Positions 63,813 through 64,000 of a stretch of 64,000 bases of DNA are shown in pieces. Origin of the DNA: Bacteroidota bacterium (GTDB lineage Bacteria > Bacteroidota > Bacteroidia > UKL13-3); the NCBI GenBank assembly GCA_040388375.1, contig JAZKBU010000005.1:1-64000 (forward strand), given 5' to 3'. Each line of letters starts with the position of its first letter. Position 1 is the first letter of the stretch. Position numbers and translations under genes: made by a program. Under the pieces are notes generated by a model. That model searched no databases. It saw only the letters and a program-made list of their open reading frames with translations, and was not told where the DNA came from.

Positions 63813-63843
63813 TTGTTTAAATATATTTATATATATAGGTTTG
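63813..63843 (+). promoter_or_regulatory. Promoter of the terminal secreted-protein gene
   Basis: TTG (63813-63815), a 20-nt spacer and TAGGTTTG (63836-63843) match the Bacteroidota consensus, 32 nt before the ATG. Upstream in the 375-nt gap, a direct repeat of AGTATAAATAC followed by T runs (63660-63703) is the only other feature. Confidence 0.72.
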
Positions 63844-63875
63844 GGGATAATTGTTCTATACAATCATTAGATATA

Positions 63876-64000
63876 ATGAAGAAAATAACTTTAATCTTAG
63901 TAGCAATAACTTTAACAGCCGCGTTTGGTATGGCGACTGTTTACCTGCGGACAAGCAATGCGAAACAATTGCAGAATGACCCAATTGAACAAATTGCAAC
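63876..64000 (+). CDS. Secreted protein, 5' part only (cut by window end)
   Basis: 41 codons are visible: MKKITLILVAITLTAAFGMA, then TVYLRTSNAKQLQNDPIEQI, still open at the last base. A basic start and hydrophobic core fit a signal peptide or N-terminal anchor. The consensus promoter directly upstream supports a real gene. Function cannot be told. Confidence 0.65.
   Translation, partial: MKKITLILVAITLTAAFGMATVYLRTSNAKQLQNDPIEQIA

Overview
The window is a chromosomal segment of an AT-rich Bacteroidota bacterium. The evidence is four-fold: several secreted proteins end in type IX secretion (T9SS, type A) sorting domains; many genes are preceded by the Bacteroidota -7 box TAnnTTTG, four of them with a TTG or TTTG -33 box 19-20 nt upstream; Shine-Dalgarno sequences are mostly absent; and the families (LytS/LytTR pairs, putAbiC, paired small beta-barrels) fit. 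Genus and species cannot be told from the sequence alone.

Layout. 1-3.3 kb: the 3' two thirds of rpoC and its terminator. 3.4-18 kb: a TPR-LytS sensor kinase and LytTR regulator pair, two very large beta-helix T9SS proteins and a serine hydrolase, all on the plus strand. 18-42 kb: a long, mostly minus-strand accessory region. It holds an exonuclease-RecQ-UvrD triple fusion, an HD nucleotidase, a frameshifted lipoprotein, a DUF1905 protein, a lone HsdR-N-type nuclease, an ArsR/SRPBCC pair with clear operators, a rifampin ADP-ribosyltransferase (arr), a TetR/bestrophin/carbonic anhydrase cluster, pdxH, a T9SS sugar-dehydrogenase-like propeller, and a set of PAS/response-regulator signalling proteins, two of which have a histidine-kinase phosphoacceptor region but no ATPase domain. 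tRNA-Leu(TAA) and tRNA-Gly(GCC), each with its own terminator, close this region.

42-52 kb: housekeeping-like genes: DUF1456, a DbpA-like helicase, an alpha/beta hydrolase, ftsE, an abundant-looking OmpA/TPR lipoprotein, a pirin, rarA, and a tandem pair of outer-membrane beta-barrels whose duplication also copied the last codons of rarA. 52-57 kb: small unknown proteins, a large tandem hairpin array and a putAbiC abortive-infection candidate. 57-64 kb: a UvrD helicase fused to an AddB-type nuclease, metF, two unknown proteins (one resembling a PD-(D/E)XK nuclease), and the start of a secreted protein cut by the window end.

The most unusual structure is non-coding. Two loci 28 kb apart (27340-27700 and 55707-56377) carry the same family of about 42-bp tandem units in opposite orientation. 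Each unit is an imperfect palindrome around the core AAAACT. The stem arms differ from unit to unit, but in the best units the two arms change together so that pairing is kept. Both arrays lie next to defence-type genes. Dispersed CACTCG/CGAGTG hairpins and four copies of a roughly 70-115 bp intergenic element add a second and third repeat class to the accessory region.
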